Shown here: piece by piece, positions 33,328-42,333 of the stretch
How the letters are laid out: each line of letters begins with the position of its first letter
Position numbering within the stretch: position 1 is the stretch's first letter
Assembly: GCF_001613245.1 (NCBI RefSeq)
Contig: NZ_BDBZ01000037.1
Location: 1-64,000, forward strand
From: Nocardia speluncae NBRC 108251
GTDB taxonomy: Bacteria; Actinomycetota; Actinomycetes; Mycobacteriales; Mycobacteriaceae
Reading direction: 5' to 3'
DNA: 64,000 bases
Program-made: the position numbers and the translations under genes
Notes under the pieces: generated by a model
Databases searched by the model: none
The model's input: the letters and a program-made list of their open reading frames with translations, nothing else
Told to the model about the DNA's origin: nothing

Positions 33328-34706
33328 TGATCGGAGCACCGCACCGCTTCGCGCATGTGCACAAGTCGGCCGCGACCTATCTCGACGTCGCCGCCAACGA
33401 CCACGGTGACGAGAAGGGAGTACTCGTATACCGGGCGTTGCAACGCGTCGAATCGCCTGAACCGCATCTCGTCGAGATCGGCCCGGGTGGTGGCGCTGCC
33501 GTCGACTACCTCGCGACGCGGGCAGCGGAGGATCCACGCCCTGTACGACTCACCCTGGTGGAAGCACCCGGCGTCTCCTCGACCTCGCTCACGGACGCGA
33601 TCGCGCGGTTCAACGCGGTCGGGTCGTGCGTGCTGGTGCACGGATGGGCTCAGGACATCGGGCGACTGTTGGGTGAGCCGGTCGACGTGATCAGCGCATC
33701 CGCCCTGATGCACGAGGTCTACTCCTACGGTGGCGCCTACTCCGGACTGCACACCTTGATGCGGACACTGCCGACCGTGCTCCATCCCTACGGCTACTTC
33801 GTCTACCGCGACGTCTACGCCGTCGCCGCGCCGAGCCTGCACGAGCGGGTCGTGCAGTCCTACAGCTCGCAATCCTGGTTGCAGTTCTGGCGCATGTTCG
33901 TCCCGCACTACCTGAGGGAAGGCACCCATCCTTATCACCATCACGACGACGAGGTCGTCGCCCGGCAGAACTCGCGCATTGTGCCCGTGGGTGAACTTGA
34001 TACGCGGGTGTGCGCGGTGATCGAAGCGCCGGTCGGGCTGTTCCGCGAGGTGCAACGGCACTACATCACCTGCCGAGACCATGTCTGGCGTTCCGGGATC
34101 CTCGGGTTCCGGCCGGTTCTCGACGGACCACTGTCCGGAGATTGGATCGACTTCCGGACCGGCCACAAGCGAGTGCACTACACCCTGACGGAATCGGATC
34201 GGATGCCGGCAATGCAACGGGCGAACGTCCTCGCGGTGAGTGAACCGTTCGACGACCATCATGTGATCGACGGAGATATCTTCGATGCCGTCAGCGACGT
34301 AGCCCTGATGGCCTTCATGTCCGCGGCCGAACAGGGCGGCGACGACTATGTGCGAACCTGGGATTCGTGGCTGACCCGGGAAGGCCGCGAAACCTACGCC
34401 TACCTCACCATCGACGAGCTGCTTTCCGCGTTCGCGGTGCACTCGATCAACGCCCATCCCGGCCGAGGCCTGGTCCTGATGCCGGTCTCGGCCGATGATG
34501 TGTTCACCCGCGACCGGCGCTACTACAACCGGTTCCTTACCCACCGCCTATCGAACCCGCTCGTCGACGCGAAGCAGATGGTGCTGTTCCAGAACATCCC
34601 GCTCAGCGACACCGAAACCCTGCAACGCGCTCTCGGCACCCTGCAAACGATCTGCTCGAAACCGACACTTGCTCGACTACACACGGCAATTCACTGGAAA
34701 GGATGA
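33327..34706 (+). CDS. SAM-dependent methyltransferase-like protein
   Basis: 459 residues. The N-terminal Rossmann domain shows motif I as VEIGPGGGAAVDYL (49-62), an acidic strand VRLTLVEAPGV, and VDVISASALMHEVYSYGGAY as the motif IV/V region. It is longer than a plain methyltransferase; the second half (FRPVLDGPLSGDWIDFRTGH ... RTWDSWLTREGRETYAYLTI) is unassigned. Starts by overlapping the micropeptide stop. The acceptor is unknown. Truncated copies at 39967-40463 and 41390-41430 show it was duplicated. Confidence 0.7.
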   Translation: MIGAPHRFAHVHKSAATYLDVAANDHGDEKGVLVYRALQRVESPEPHLVEIGPGGGAAVDYLATRAAEDPRPVRLTLVEAPGVSSTSLTDAIARFNAVGSCVLVHGWAQDIGRLLGEPVDVISASALMHEVYSYGGAYSGLHTLMRTLPTVLHPYGYFVYRDVYAVAAPSLHERVVQSYSSQSWLQFWRMFVPHYLREGTHPYHHHDDEVVARQNSRIVPVGELDTRVCAVIEAPVGLFREVQRHYITCRDHVWRSGILGFRPVLDGPLSGDWIDFRTGHKRVHYTLTESDRMPAMQRANVLAVSEPFDDHHVIDGDIFDAVSDVALMAFMSAAEQGGDDYVRTWDSWLTREGRETYAYLTIDELLSAFAVHSINAHPGRGLVLMPVSADDVFTRDRRYYNRFLTHRLSNPLVDAKQMVLFQNIPLSDTETLQRALGTLQTICSKPTLARLHTAIHWKG

Positions 34707-34713
34707 CCCCCGC

Positions 34714-35286
34714 ATGGACCTGATCGAGGTCGAACGCAAGCGCGAACTCGCCGAAAGCGAAACCCTGCGCCGCAGCCTCACCGAACTCGGCTACCGCGAA
34801 ATCAGCTCGCTGACCGAAATCGACACCTACTACAGCCGCCCCGACGTCGACTACATGGAAACCGTCGAATGCCTACGGGTACGGCAGCGCGGCGACTCGG
34901 CCGAGATCACCTACAAACCGCCGTCCAGCACAGAAACCCATTCGGATCGCGGCGTCATCTCGAAGCAGGAGACCAACGTTCAGCTCGCCGATACAGACCA
35001 AGCGGGCGCGGCGAACGCTCTGCTCGCGGCGGTCGGAATGGTCGAACTTGTACGAGTCGAGAAGGCACGCACCACCTACCGCCAGCCAGACTGTGATAGC
35101 ACGGCCGTGAGCATTGATGTGGTCGCCGGTGTCGGTGCCTTCGTCGAAACGGAGATTCTCGCTTCCGACAGCGCCGGCGCAGCTGCACATCTCGAGGAGA
35201 TCGAGCAGGCGATCGGCATTTCCGCTAACCCGATCGTGCGCCTTCCTTACCGGGACCTGGTAATACACGCACAAACAGCAGTATGA
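34714..35286 (+). CDS. CYTH-domain protein (class IV adenylyl cyclase/thiamine-triphosphatase type)
   Basis: 190 residues with the ExExK signature at the start (IEVERK, E5-E7-K9) and the tunnel strands VECLRVRQRGDSAEITYKP, VELVRVEKARTTYRQ and AFVETEIL. CYTH proteins hydrolyse triphosphates or cyclise ATP; this small stand-alone type is annotated as class IV adenylyl cyclase or CyaB in many actinomycetes, but the activity cannot be told from sequence. Eight nt after the methyltransferase stop. Pieces recur at 40447, 41430 and 48003. Confidence 0.8.
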   Translation: MDLIEVERKRELAESETLRRSLTELGYREISSLTEIDTYYSRPDVDYMETVECLRVRQRGDSAEITYKPPSSTETHSDRGVISKQETNVQLADTDQAGAANALLAAVGMVELVRVEKARTTYRQPDCDSTAVSIDVVAGVGAFVETEILASDSAGAAAHLEEIEQAIGISANPIVRLPYRDLVIHAQTAV

Positions 35287-35401
35287 AGGATGCGGCAAGT
35301 GGCGATTGTGTGCTGCGTGTGCCCTCGCTCTCGCCTTACGCATTCCGCCGGAATTGGTTGACGAGCTGATCTCCTGGCGTTCTGGTCGGCTGGTCGGCAG
35401 G

Positions 35402-36184
35402 ATGGGTCGCATGCATGCTATTCCCGAGAGTTCTGTCGGGGCCGCTGACGTCGCCGCGGAAGATGTGGATGCCGAAGACGGGGCTGCCGAAAACAACTAC
35501 GACAACTTCGCCGAGGGGTATACAGCCGAAACCGAAACCAACCTCATCAACGGCTATTACGCGCGGCCCGCGATCGTGGATCTGGCCGGGGATGTGACCG
35601 GTAGGCGGGTCCTCGACGCCGGTTGTGGCTCCGGCCCCATATTCGCAGCGCTGCGTGACCGGGGTGCCATCGTGACCGGCTTCGACTCCAGTGCCAAGAT
35701 GGTGGCGCTGGCCCGGCGGCGATTGGGCGACGACGCTGCCCTGCAGGTAGCCGATATCGGCAGTCCGCTGCCATTTTCCGACGGTGCGTTCGACGATGTC
35801 GTCGCGTCCCTAGTACTGCACTACCTGCAAGACTGGACCGCGCCGCTCGCCGAGTTGCGGCGCGTGCTGAAACCCGGTGGGCGACTGATCGTATCCGTCA
35901 ATCACCCATTCGTCTTCAAGTGGCGCTATCGCGATGCCGACTATTTCGCGACCGTCAAGCACTCCGAGGAATACACCTTCGACGGTCAGAGGGCCGTACT
36001 CACCTACTGGCATCGGCCCCTGCACGCGATGACCGATGCTTTCACCTCGGCAGGCTTCCGCACAGCCGTCATCAGCGAACCACCTCCGGCATCAGGTGCC
36101 CGCGAACTCTTCCCCGACGCGCTGGGGCAAGCCTCCTCCGGGGCGTTCCTGAGCTTCCTGTTCTTCGTTCTGGAGGCCGTTTAA
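35402..36184 (+). CDS. Class I SAM-dependent methyltransferase
   Basis: About 260 residues from ATG 35402 (35411 is equally plausible; the longer frame from 35306 lacks a ribosome site). After an acidic lead (AAEDVDAEDGAAENNYDNFA) comes motif I, RVLDAGCGSGPIFAAL, the acidic end of strand 2, VTGFDSSAKM, motif post-II LQVADIGSPLPF, and motif VLKPGGRLIVSVNHPF typical of UbiE/BioC-like small-molecule methyltransferases. Substrate unknown. It follows the CYTH gene and precedes the Nudix fragments. Confidence 0.82.
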   Translation: MGRMHAIPESSVGAADVAAEDVDAEDGAAENNYDNFAEGYTAETETNLINGYYARPAIVDLAGDVTGRRVLDAGCGSGPIFAALRDRGAIVTGFDSSAKMVALARRRLGDDAALQVADIGSPLPFSDGAFDDVVASLVLHYLQDWTAPLAELRRVLKPGGRLIVSVNHPFVFKWRYRDADYFATVKHSEEYTFDGQRAVLTYWHRPLHAMTDAFTSAGFRTAVISEPPPASGARELFPDALGQASSGAFLSFLFFVLEAV

Positions 36185-36189
36185 TTAGG

Positions 36190-36383
36190 GTGGCGCGGGT
36201 GAGCACACCATCGAGTTCGGAGCCGGCAACCGGGGTGCTGCCCGTGGAGCAGTATGTGGCCGGGCTGGCACGCAAACGGATGGCTGCGAGGGTGTTGTTT
36301 CGCGACGGGACGTCTGCGATGTGGAAACCGTGCTACCGCGTCTCAGCTTCCCACGCTGGACCTCCACGCAGGACACACCATGA
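36190..36383 (+). pseudogene. Fused fragments: Nudix N-terminus plus 100-aa protein C-terminus
   Basis: 36190-36305 repeats the first 35 or so codons of the Nudix gene at 36694 (VLPVEQYVAGLARKRMAA, then VLFRD). At about 36305 the reading shifts to the C-terminus of the 100-aa operon protein (DVCDVETVLPRLSFPRW), ending with TGA overlapping the micropeptide start. The second part is clearly diverged from the 33.2 kb copy, so this is an old paralogue brought next to the Nudix fragment by deletion. Confidence 0.7.
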
Positions 36384-36463
36384 GCGCCCTGAAGGTGGTC
36401 GGTTACGTCATCGCGATCGGACTACCGCTGCTGGTGATCGCGGCGACGATCTGGTGGCCCTGA
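36380..36463 (+). CDS. 27-aa membrane micropeptide, copy 2
   Basis: MSALKVVGYVIAIG then LPLLVIAATIWWP. The last 17 residues equal copy 1; the first ten differ (LKVVGYV for PVAIGFA), still hydrophobic apart from one Lys. Start overlaps the stop of the fragment before it, as in copy 1, but no methyltransferase gene follows. Being intact among broken neighbours, it may still be expressed. Confidence 0.55.
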   Translation: MSALKVVGYVIAIGLPLLVIAATIWWP

Positions 36464-36490
36464 CGGTCGATCCCCCGCGCCACATCCGGA

Positions 36491-36706
36491 TCAGAGGTCA
36501 GTCTCGGCACGCTCGGCACACGCTTCGCACGCCTTGGCGCGGACTGCCGGGAGCCTGGTCAGTATCCCGACGAGTCCGCGGGTGAGCGAGCCATCGGTAG
36601 CCGCGGCGAAGATATCGATCGACTCGATGGCGCGGGCAATGTTCACCAAGGCGGAAACCGCAGAGATGCAGGCCCGCGGATAGGGTGACGCGGGTGAGCA
36701 CACCAT
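36491..36706 (-). CDS. Uncertain small ORF between micropeptide copy 2 and the Nudix gene
   Basis: Reads ISAVSALVNIARAIESIDIF then AAATDGSLTRGLVGILTRLP and ends EACAERAETDL. The codon pattern is coding-like, but the front (36646-36706) overlaps the Nudix start region on the other strand, so a GTG at 36646 (about 51 aa) is the better start if real. No family recognised; it could be a C-terminal remnant. Confidence 0.3.
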   Translation of the reverse strand: MVCSPASPYPRACISAVSALVNIARAIESIDIFAAATDGSLTRGLVGILTRLPAVRAKACEACAERAETDL

Positions 36707-37209
36707 CGAGTTCGGAGTCGGCTACTGGGGTGTTGCCGGTGGAACAGTACGTGGCCGGGCTGGCGCGCAAGCGGATGGCTGCGGGGGTGTTGTTTCGCGA
36801 CGAGCGGGACCGCGTGCTTTTGGTGGAGCCGACCTACAAACCCAACTGGGAAATACCGGGCGGCGCCGTCGAAGAAGACGAGGCGCCGTGGGAGACGGTT
36901 CGCCGCGAACTGTGCGAGGAGATCGGCTGGGACCGAACTGTGGGCCGGTTGCTGCTGGCGGACTACGTGTGCCCGCAGGACAGCCGCCCCGAGGGCGTGG
37001 TGTTCCTCTTCGACGGTGGTGTGCTGTCCGAGAGTGACGTAGCGGAGATGGTTCTGCATCCGGGCGAGATCCGCTCTGCGGGGTTCTACACGCTCGATGA
37101 AGCAGCCGAGAAGGTGAAGCCGCTGCTGGCAGATCGTTTGGCAGCGGCATTCGACGCGGTGCGCGAAGGCACGACGGTGCTCTGCGAACAAGGGCGGCGC
37201 ATCGGTTGA
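36694..37209 (+). CDS. Nudix hydrolase
   Basis: 171 residues from GTG 36694 (GTG 36685 also possible). The complete Nudix box is GGAVEEDEAPWETVRREL followed by CEEIGW, with Glu residues in place for Mg binding. Preceded by ARKRMAAGVLFRDERDRVLL, the usual first strand. It hydrolyses a nucleoside diphosphate linked to some moiety; substrate unknown. Its first 35 codons are duplicated at 36190. The neighbours are remnants of a lipoprotein and a second Nudix gene. Confidence 0.82.
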   Translation: MSTPSSSESATGVLPVEQYVAGLARKRMAAGVLFRDERDRVLLVEPTYKPNWEIPGGAVEEDEAPWETVRRELCEEIGWDRTVGRLLLADYVCPQDSRPEGVVFLFDGGVLSESDVAEMVLHPGEIRSAGFYTLDEAAEKVKPLLADRLAAAFDAVREGTTVLCEQGRRIG

Positions 37210-37324
37210 CCACCGTCCTTGGTTCGCGGTCAGGCCAGGACCGGCAACAACCCTGATTCCGAATGCGGACTCGACGCCGGCAGGGCGGTGTGTTGCTTGC
37301 CCGCCACCCGGTAGAGGCTGTCGT

Positions 37325-37415
37325 GGATGTGCTCCAGCCCGGTGAATACTCCAGCAGTGTCGGGGTCACCGCAGACGGCTACCCCGCACTGCTCGAGATG
37401 TCCGCCGTCGAGGAG
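37325..37415 (+). pseudogene. Fragment of the lipoprotein gene found intact at 40941
   Basis: DVLQPGEYSSSVGVTADGYP and ALLEMS match the C-terminal end of the 138-aa lipoprotein (DLLQPGEYSSSVRITADGYP). Only about 28 codons remain; upstream DNA is not homologous. It reads straight into the second Nudix remnant. Confidence 0.7.
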
Positions 37416-37947
37416 GTGAGTGATACCCAGTGGACGATCCTCGGTGAACGGCTGGTCGACGAAAACCGGCACATTCGGCTGTCGACAGCAGACATCCGTC
37501 TCCCGGACGGAGTGGAGTTCACCCAATTACGTCGCCCGTATGCCTCGGTGTGCAATGACACTAGTGCTCAACGCCAACCGCGACGTTCTGCTGATGTACC
37601 GGCACCGGTGGATCATCGACCAGTGGGTATGGGAGCTGCCGGAGGTACGTCGATCACGCCGAAGACGTTGCCGCCGCGGCGGCCCGTGAGGTCGAAGAGG
37701 AGACCGGCTGGCGTCCGCTCACCATGGAACACCTCGTGACCTATCAGCCTGCGGTCGGAACCTTGGACCATCCCCAGGAGATCTACTTGGCCGCGGGGCG
37801 GAGCTCACCGAGACCCTGCCGGACGTCAACGAGGCCGAGACGATCGGATGGATACCACTCGATGAGGCGGTCGAGATGATCTCTCGCGGCGAGATCGTCG
37901 GCGCAGCGACCGTGGTCGGTGTGTATCGGGCACTCACACTGATCTGA
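37416..37947 (+). pseudogene. Second Nudix hydrolase gene, multiply frameshifted
   Basis: The pieces of one protein lie in successive frames: QWTILGERLVDENRHIRLST (frame 1), RCAMTLVLNANRDVLLMYRH then WIIDQWVWELP (frame 2), YVDHAEDVAAAAAREVEEET then GWRPLTMEHLVTYQPAV (frame 3, holding the REVEEETGW part of the Nudix box), then DVNEAETIGWIPLDEAVEMI to TGA 37947. Breaks lie near 37525, 37635 and 37790. Three independent indels mean a true pseudogene or poor sequence here. Confidence 0.75.
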
Positions 37948-38506
37948 CATTCGCCACTCGATCACGGAACTCCTCGACCACCGGAATATCGCGGTAGGGA
38001 GCGAGTCGTGCCCGCACGTCTCGGAGGTAGGCGCGGGTTCGGCGGGACTCCACAGTTCCGGACAGTTCGAGCGCCTGGGTACCAATCCGAACAGCTTCGT
38101 GCGGATCCTCGGGTATGAGGCTCGACGCGAGCAGGCACAGGTTGAACACCTTTCCCCGCTGGAACCCGTCACTCATATCGAGAGATCGCCGTGCCAGCAC
38201 GGCGGCACGATCGTTCTCACCCAGGTCCCGGAAGCACTGGCCGGCTTTAGCGGACATATACGCCGAGTCGAGATACGCCAGCCATGTAGGACGAACAGGA
38301 CTGTCGCGGTCGAATGCGCGCTCGGCCGCGTTCAACGAGCCCCCGCAGGATCGTGCATCGGAGCGAGCGGCGTGGCCGTGGGCTTCTACCATGTGGCATC
38401 CGGCTTCCAGCGCGGGAAGGCCGGCCGAGCGCGCCGCGATCTGCGCTGCGCGTGCGAGGTCCACCGCATCGCCGGGCCGACCCACGTAGGTCGCCTGGTG
38501 ACTCAT
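37934..38506 (-). pseudogene. C-terminal half of a TPR-type regulator
   Basis: 190 codons reading AVDLARAAQIAARSAGLPAL, AYMSAKAGQCFRDLGENDRA and ARLAPYRDIPVVEEFRDRVA, the usual end of actinobacterial XRE-TPR regulators. The helix-turn-helix half is missing. It overlaps the end of the Nudix remnant on the other strand. Comparable in type to the intact regulator at 31195, but not a close copy. Confidence 0.65.
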
Positions 38507-38578
38507 CGCCGCCAGTGGCGACGTTCTGAACTACCGTGAGCACGGACGTACCTTCCCGACCGGCGTTGGCGCGCCGGC

Positions 38579-38650
38579 ATGATCAAGACTTCGGACTGAT
38601 AGATCATCCGGGAAGGTGCGTCCTTCCCGTCATCCACAGGTCTTGATCAT
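38579..38650. repeat. Nested inverted repeat (72 bp)
   Basis: Outer 11-bp arms ATGATCAAGAC (38579-38589) and GTCTTGATCAT (38640-38650) enclose inner 7-bp arms GGGAAGG (38610-38616) and CCTTCCC (38622-38628) with a 5-nt loop. It may be a terminator for the TPR remnant or a small mobile or REP-like element. No other copy was noticed in the window. Confidence 0.6.
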
Positions 38651-38908
38651 TTCTCGGCCGCACGCGGGGTCGTCGGTCGCTCGCGCCCTGCTGCGGCCCG
38701 GCGCCGGTGGCTACTCGAAGCGAGGGCCTACCCCAGCGCACTGAAGCCCTCGTGGTCGGCGGTGAACGGTCGACTCGCTCGGCCGAGCCTGCCGAATATC
38801 GGTGATTCCGCACGTCGGCCTCCGGAAACAACGAGCACGAACGCCGGTCGGCATGGGTACTATCCATCCTGGTCGGGGGAGCCCGGCGCTGTAAAAGAGG
38901 ATGTACTG

Positions 38909-39832
38909 ATGGTCGACGAAAGACAGCGGGGGCAGAACCGCGCCGAGGGGTTCGCATGGGGAGCGCACGGAGCGGCCACACCTCCGAATGGCCCCGCTGT
39001 CCAGCAGCAGTATCCCGGTGGGCAGCAGCCGTTTCCCGGCGGTCCGCAGTTCCACCCGAACATGCAGGCGCCCGGTCCAGGCATGACGGGGCAACCACAG
39101 CCACACCCGATGGGAGGAGCGCCGCCGCAGCTGTGGCAACACGGAGGACCGTCGTCGCCAATGGGATTCGCGCCTGCGCCCTATCCGGGTATGCCCGGTC
39201 CGCCGGGCTCCCGTAGCAATGTCGGCCTGATCATCGGGCTCGTGGTGGCCATGGTGGTGGTTCTGGTGCTCACGGTGGTCGGCATCGGGGTCGTCGCATC
39301 GAGATCGGGTGGCGATGACGAAGCCGACCCGTGGGCCGGGGACTACTCGCCGGAAGGGGTCACGAATACTTGTCATCTGGTCGATACCACGGTCTTCGAT
39401 CCATGGGCGCCGGACCAGACGGAACTCGTGCACCACGAAGATATCGCCGGGCAATACGGCGGTCCGTCGATCGACTGTCGTACAACGAACTCCGGACCGA
39501 ACAGTGCCTACGTCACCTTCAAGATCGATGTGGCGTTCGAGACCGATCTGTACGGGTTGGAGCTCGATCGCGCCAAGAGGTCGGATACCGAAATACTGCC
39601 CGATGACTACGTGTTCGGTTCGGTGACCGGGCTTGGGGAGGGCGGGTACTACGGAGTCCGGAATCCTCCGGACTCGGACCGGTATCTGGGCTACACAATG
39701 GCGATCAAGGACAGCAATGTCCTGGTCGACGTCGACGTGGCAGTCATCTCGGACAAGGCTTTCGACCAGGCCGAGGCCGACCGGATCTGCCGGTATCAGA
39801 TCGGGAAGATCCTGGACAACCTCCGAAAATGA
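38909..39832 (+). CDS. Pro/Gln-rich single-pass membrane protein with extracellular domain
   Basis: 307 residues from ATG 38909 (AGAGG upstream; the in-frame ATG at 38762 is in the inverted-repeat region and lacks a site). Residues 1-105 are Pro, Gly and Gln-rich and cytoplasmic, then a membrane helix (VGLIIGLVVAMVVVLVLTVV), then an outside domain with conserved-looking Cys residues (TNTCHLVDTTVFDPW, SIDCRTTNS, ADRICRYQIGKILDNL). This layout is common in Nocardia and mycobacterial surface proteins of unknown function. Confidence 0.75.
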   Translation: MVDERQRGQNRAEGFAWGAHGAATPPNGPAVQQQYPGGQQPFPGGPQFHPNMQAPGPGMTGQPQPHPMGGAPPQLWQHGGPSSPMGFAPAPYPGMPGPPGSRSNVGLIIGLVVAMVVVLVLTVVGIGVVASRSGGDDEADPWAGDYSPEGVTNTCHLVDTTVFDPWAPDQTELVHHEDIAGQYGGPSIDCRTTNSGPNSAYVTFKIDVAFETDLYGLELDRAKRSDTEILPDDYVFGSVTGLGEGGYYGVRNPPDSDRYLGYTMAIKDSNVLVDVDVAVISDKAFDQAEADRICRYQIGKILDNLRK

Positions 39833-39883
39833 TGCGGCGTAGCAGTTCAGCTTCGCCCGCTGGGCTTTCGCGAAGGTGGGCCC

Positions 39884-39966
39884 ATGAGCGCCCCGGTGGC
39901 AGTTGGCTTCGCCATCGCGATCGGACTACCGCTGCTGGTGATCGCGGCGACGATCTGGTGGCCGTA

Positions 39967-39967
<1 letters not shown>
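39884..39967 (+). CDS. 27-aa membrane micropeptide, copy 3
   Basis: MSAPVAVGFAIAIG then LPLLVIAATIWWP. It differs from copy 1 by one Ile to Val change and silent sites, and ends in TAA rather than TGA while keeping the overlap with the next ATG (TAATG). The 37 bp before it (39851-39887) still encode SFARWAFAKVGP, the end of the 100-aa protein. Everything after it (methyltransferase, CYTH) is broken, so only this ORF of the duplicated module is complete. Confidence 0.6.
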
Positions 39968-40446
<479 letters not shown>

Positions 40447-40463
<17 letters not shown>

Positions 40464-40534
40464 AGCAGGAAACCAACGTTAGCTCGCCGCTCCCGACCAG
40501 GCGGGCGCGGCGAACACACTACTCACTGCCGTCG
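40447..40534 (+). pseudogene. CYTH gene fragment
   Basis: GVIAKQETNV aligns with GVISKQETNVQLADTDQAGA of the intact CYTH protein. A missing C (GTTAGC against GTTCAGC) shifts the frame, after which AANTLLTAVGM is recovered. It is joined directly to the methyltransferase fragment on one side and the toxin-tip fragment on the other. Confidence 0.75.
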
Positions 40535-40537
40535 GAA

Positions 40538-40951
40538 TGATCGTTCCGGCACGCGTACTGGAACGCGATGCTGGCCAACCGGTTCGGACCCGAGTTCGCA
40601 CAGGAGTACACCAACGCCCACGAGGGGGTGGACACCAATGCGGCGTCCGCCGAAGCGATGGACCTCCACAACAATGCGGTGAGGCGCAGAATCGCCGCCG
40701 AACACCCCGACGCCAGCCCCGAGGAACTGGCCACATTCGTCAAAGAAGCGGTACTCCGTGGGGACATGGTGGTCGTCGGACCGGACGGTATGCTGACGCC
40801 GAGCGACCAGGTCGCCCTCGGTGAGACGGGCCGCGCCGAAGGGCCGCCGGCGACAGGTGGCACCAAACCTCCCCCCACCGACACGGAGTTCACCTCGGGC
40901 GGATACAACCCGGGAAGCGACGGCGAAAGTTACGGCACGTATGACAGCTAA
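40538..40951 (+). pseudogene. C-terminal toxin-tip fragment (DUF6973-like)
   Basis: Just after the CYTH fragment, and after an in-frame TGA, the frame reads SFRHAYWNAMLANRFGPEFA, QEYTNAHEG and MDLHNNAVRRRIAAEHPD. The (N/S)FRHAYWNAM ... HEG pattern is typical of DUF6973, a domain found at the C-terminal tip of bacterial polymorphic toxins. No N-terminal delivery domain is attached; an internal ATG exists at 40568. The tail is Gly, Pro and Thr-rich. The stop overlaps the lipoprotein start at 40941. An orphan toxin cartridge, probably not secreted by itself. Confidence 0.65.
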
Positions 40952-41357
40952 GACGGTACTGCTCACGTTGTTCGTATGCGCTGCGCTGACGCTGACGGCC
41001 TGTTCCGATGATGAAGGGGTTGCCTTGGAAGAAGACCGAACACTGTCGACCCAACTGGCCGAACTACGCCAGAATGGTGGGTCGGTCAGCCTGCACGAGC
41101 TGACCGGCGGCGACTGGGACTCCGTTTATGTGTCGCACCAGCCGGTCTCCCGCGACTACGTCGAGCGCCAGGTCGGAGGGAAGATCGACATGGACGAGAC
41201 GTTCATGCAACAGGGAAATATCCTCGTCTTCCTCGAGAACGGCGAGGTCGCTCGGGCAACCTACATCATCCCCGATCTCCTTCAGCCTGGTGAGTACTCC
41301 AGCAGCGTTCGAATCACCGCCGATGGATACCCTGCGCTGCTCGAGATGTCCGAATAG
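40941..41357 (+). CDS. Small lipoprotein, possible immunity partner
   Basis: 138 residues: signal peptide with lipobox LTAC (C21), then a soluble domain (LAELRQNGGSVSLHELTGGD, VERQVGGKIDMDETFMQQGN, LVFLENGEVARATYIIPDLL). Starts inside the last codons of the toxin-tip fragment, a position expected for an immunity gene, and a partial second copy lies at 37325. The immunity role is inferred from position only. Confidence 0.7.
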   Translation: MTAKTVLLTLFVCAALTLTACSDDEGVALEEDRTLSTQLAELRQNGGSVSLHELTGGDWDSVYVSHQPVSRDYVERQVGGKIDMDETFMQQGNILVFLENGEVARATYIIPDLLQPGEYSSSVRITADGYPALLEMSE

Positions 41358-41389
41358 GGCATTCGAGCAGGGGGAGAGTAAGCCATAAC

Positions 41390-41672
41390 TGGGCGAACGT
41401 CCTCGCGGTGAGTGAACCGTTCGACGATCACACCTACTACAGCCGACCCGACGTCGACTACATGGAAACCGTCGAATGCCTGCGGGTACGGCAGCGCGAC
41501 GGATCTGCCGAGATCACCTAAAAACCACCGTCCACCGCAACAACCCACTTGGACCGTGACGTGATCGCGAAGCGGGAAACCAATGTTCAGCTCGTCGGTA
41601 CCGGCCAAGCGACCGCGGCGAACGCGCTGCTCGCTGCGGTCGGAATGGTCGAACTTGTACGGGTCCGCCGGT
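41390..41672 (+). pseudogene. Methyltransferase-CYTH deletion fusion
   Basis: ANVLAVSEPFDDH, from the middle of the methyltransferase-like gene (near 34213), is joined in-frame to TYYSRPDVDYMETVECLRVR of the CYTH gene, skipping more than 500 bp. A TAA at 41519 interrupts, after which CYTH sequence resumes (IAKRETNVQLVGTGQATAAN, LLAAVGMVELVRV). The short matching sequence at the joint (ACACCTACTAC next to GACGA) suggests microhomology deletion. Confidence 0.8.
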
Positions 41673-41880
41673 CGATATCAGGCTGTCGTGCTGTACGGCG
41701 AGAGATTCGCGGCGGCCTGGAGGGTGCCGCCGTGCCGGGTGAATTCAATTGCGCTGTGGGTTCCAGCGGCGACGCGGCAGGATGCTACCTACACGTCGAC
41801 CGCCAGCACGTAACAAGTAACTGAGCATTTACCAATACAGCAGAGCGAACCCTTTTCACCCAGTAGATGGAGCAGAATAG

Positions 41881-42228
41881 ATGCGTTCCACGGTCCGCAA
41901 CGGGCTTGCCGTCGCCGCAATCACTGCCGCGGGACTCACCGCGCTCACCCCGTCCGCCGCCGCCCAGCCCTCCATGTACAACCCGGTGATCACGCCGTGC
42001 AATCACCTGTTCCGCACACCACTCGAGGCGCCGCGCACCGGCACCGACGTCTATTGGAGCCCGTTCGGCGCCGCCGACATCGTCTGCTTCGACGCCGACA
42101 TGGGAGGGGTTGGCTTCTATCAGCGCGATCCATGGGGCGGCTGGCACAGAATGAACGAACTGAGTCCCGGCCACTTCTTCTATGAGGTGGTCACCTCGAC
42201 CGTGCCCGACCAGGCCACCTGGGGCTGA
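41881..42228 (+). CDS. Small secreted protein
   Basis: 115 residues with a Sec signal peptide (VRNGLAVAAITAAGLTALTP, cleavage after SAAA-QP). The mature part has two Cys (TPCNHLF, DIVCFDA), likely a disulphide, and aromatic-rich text (GFYQRDPWGGWHRMNELSPG). No family recognised. Monocistronic, no close ribosome-site oddity. Confidence 0.7.
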   Translation: MRSTVRNGLAVAAITAAGLTALTPSAAAQPSMYNPVITPCNHLFRTPLEAPRTGTDVYWSPFGAADIVCFDADMGGVGFYQRDPWGGWHRMNELSPGHFFYEVVTSTVPDQATWG

Positions 42229-42333
42229 AACACCGAGCGCGCGTTCTGGATTCGCGGGTTCGGGCTGCCGGTCACGCGACGTCGCCGATCGCCGGCCACG
42301 GCGCTTGCGTGGCGGCGACCGGAGTCGGATCGG

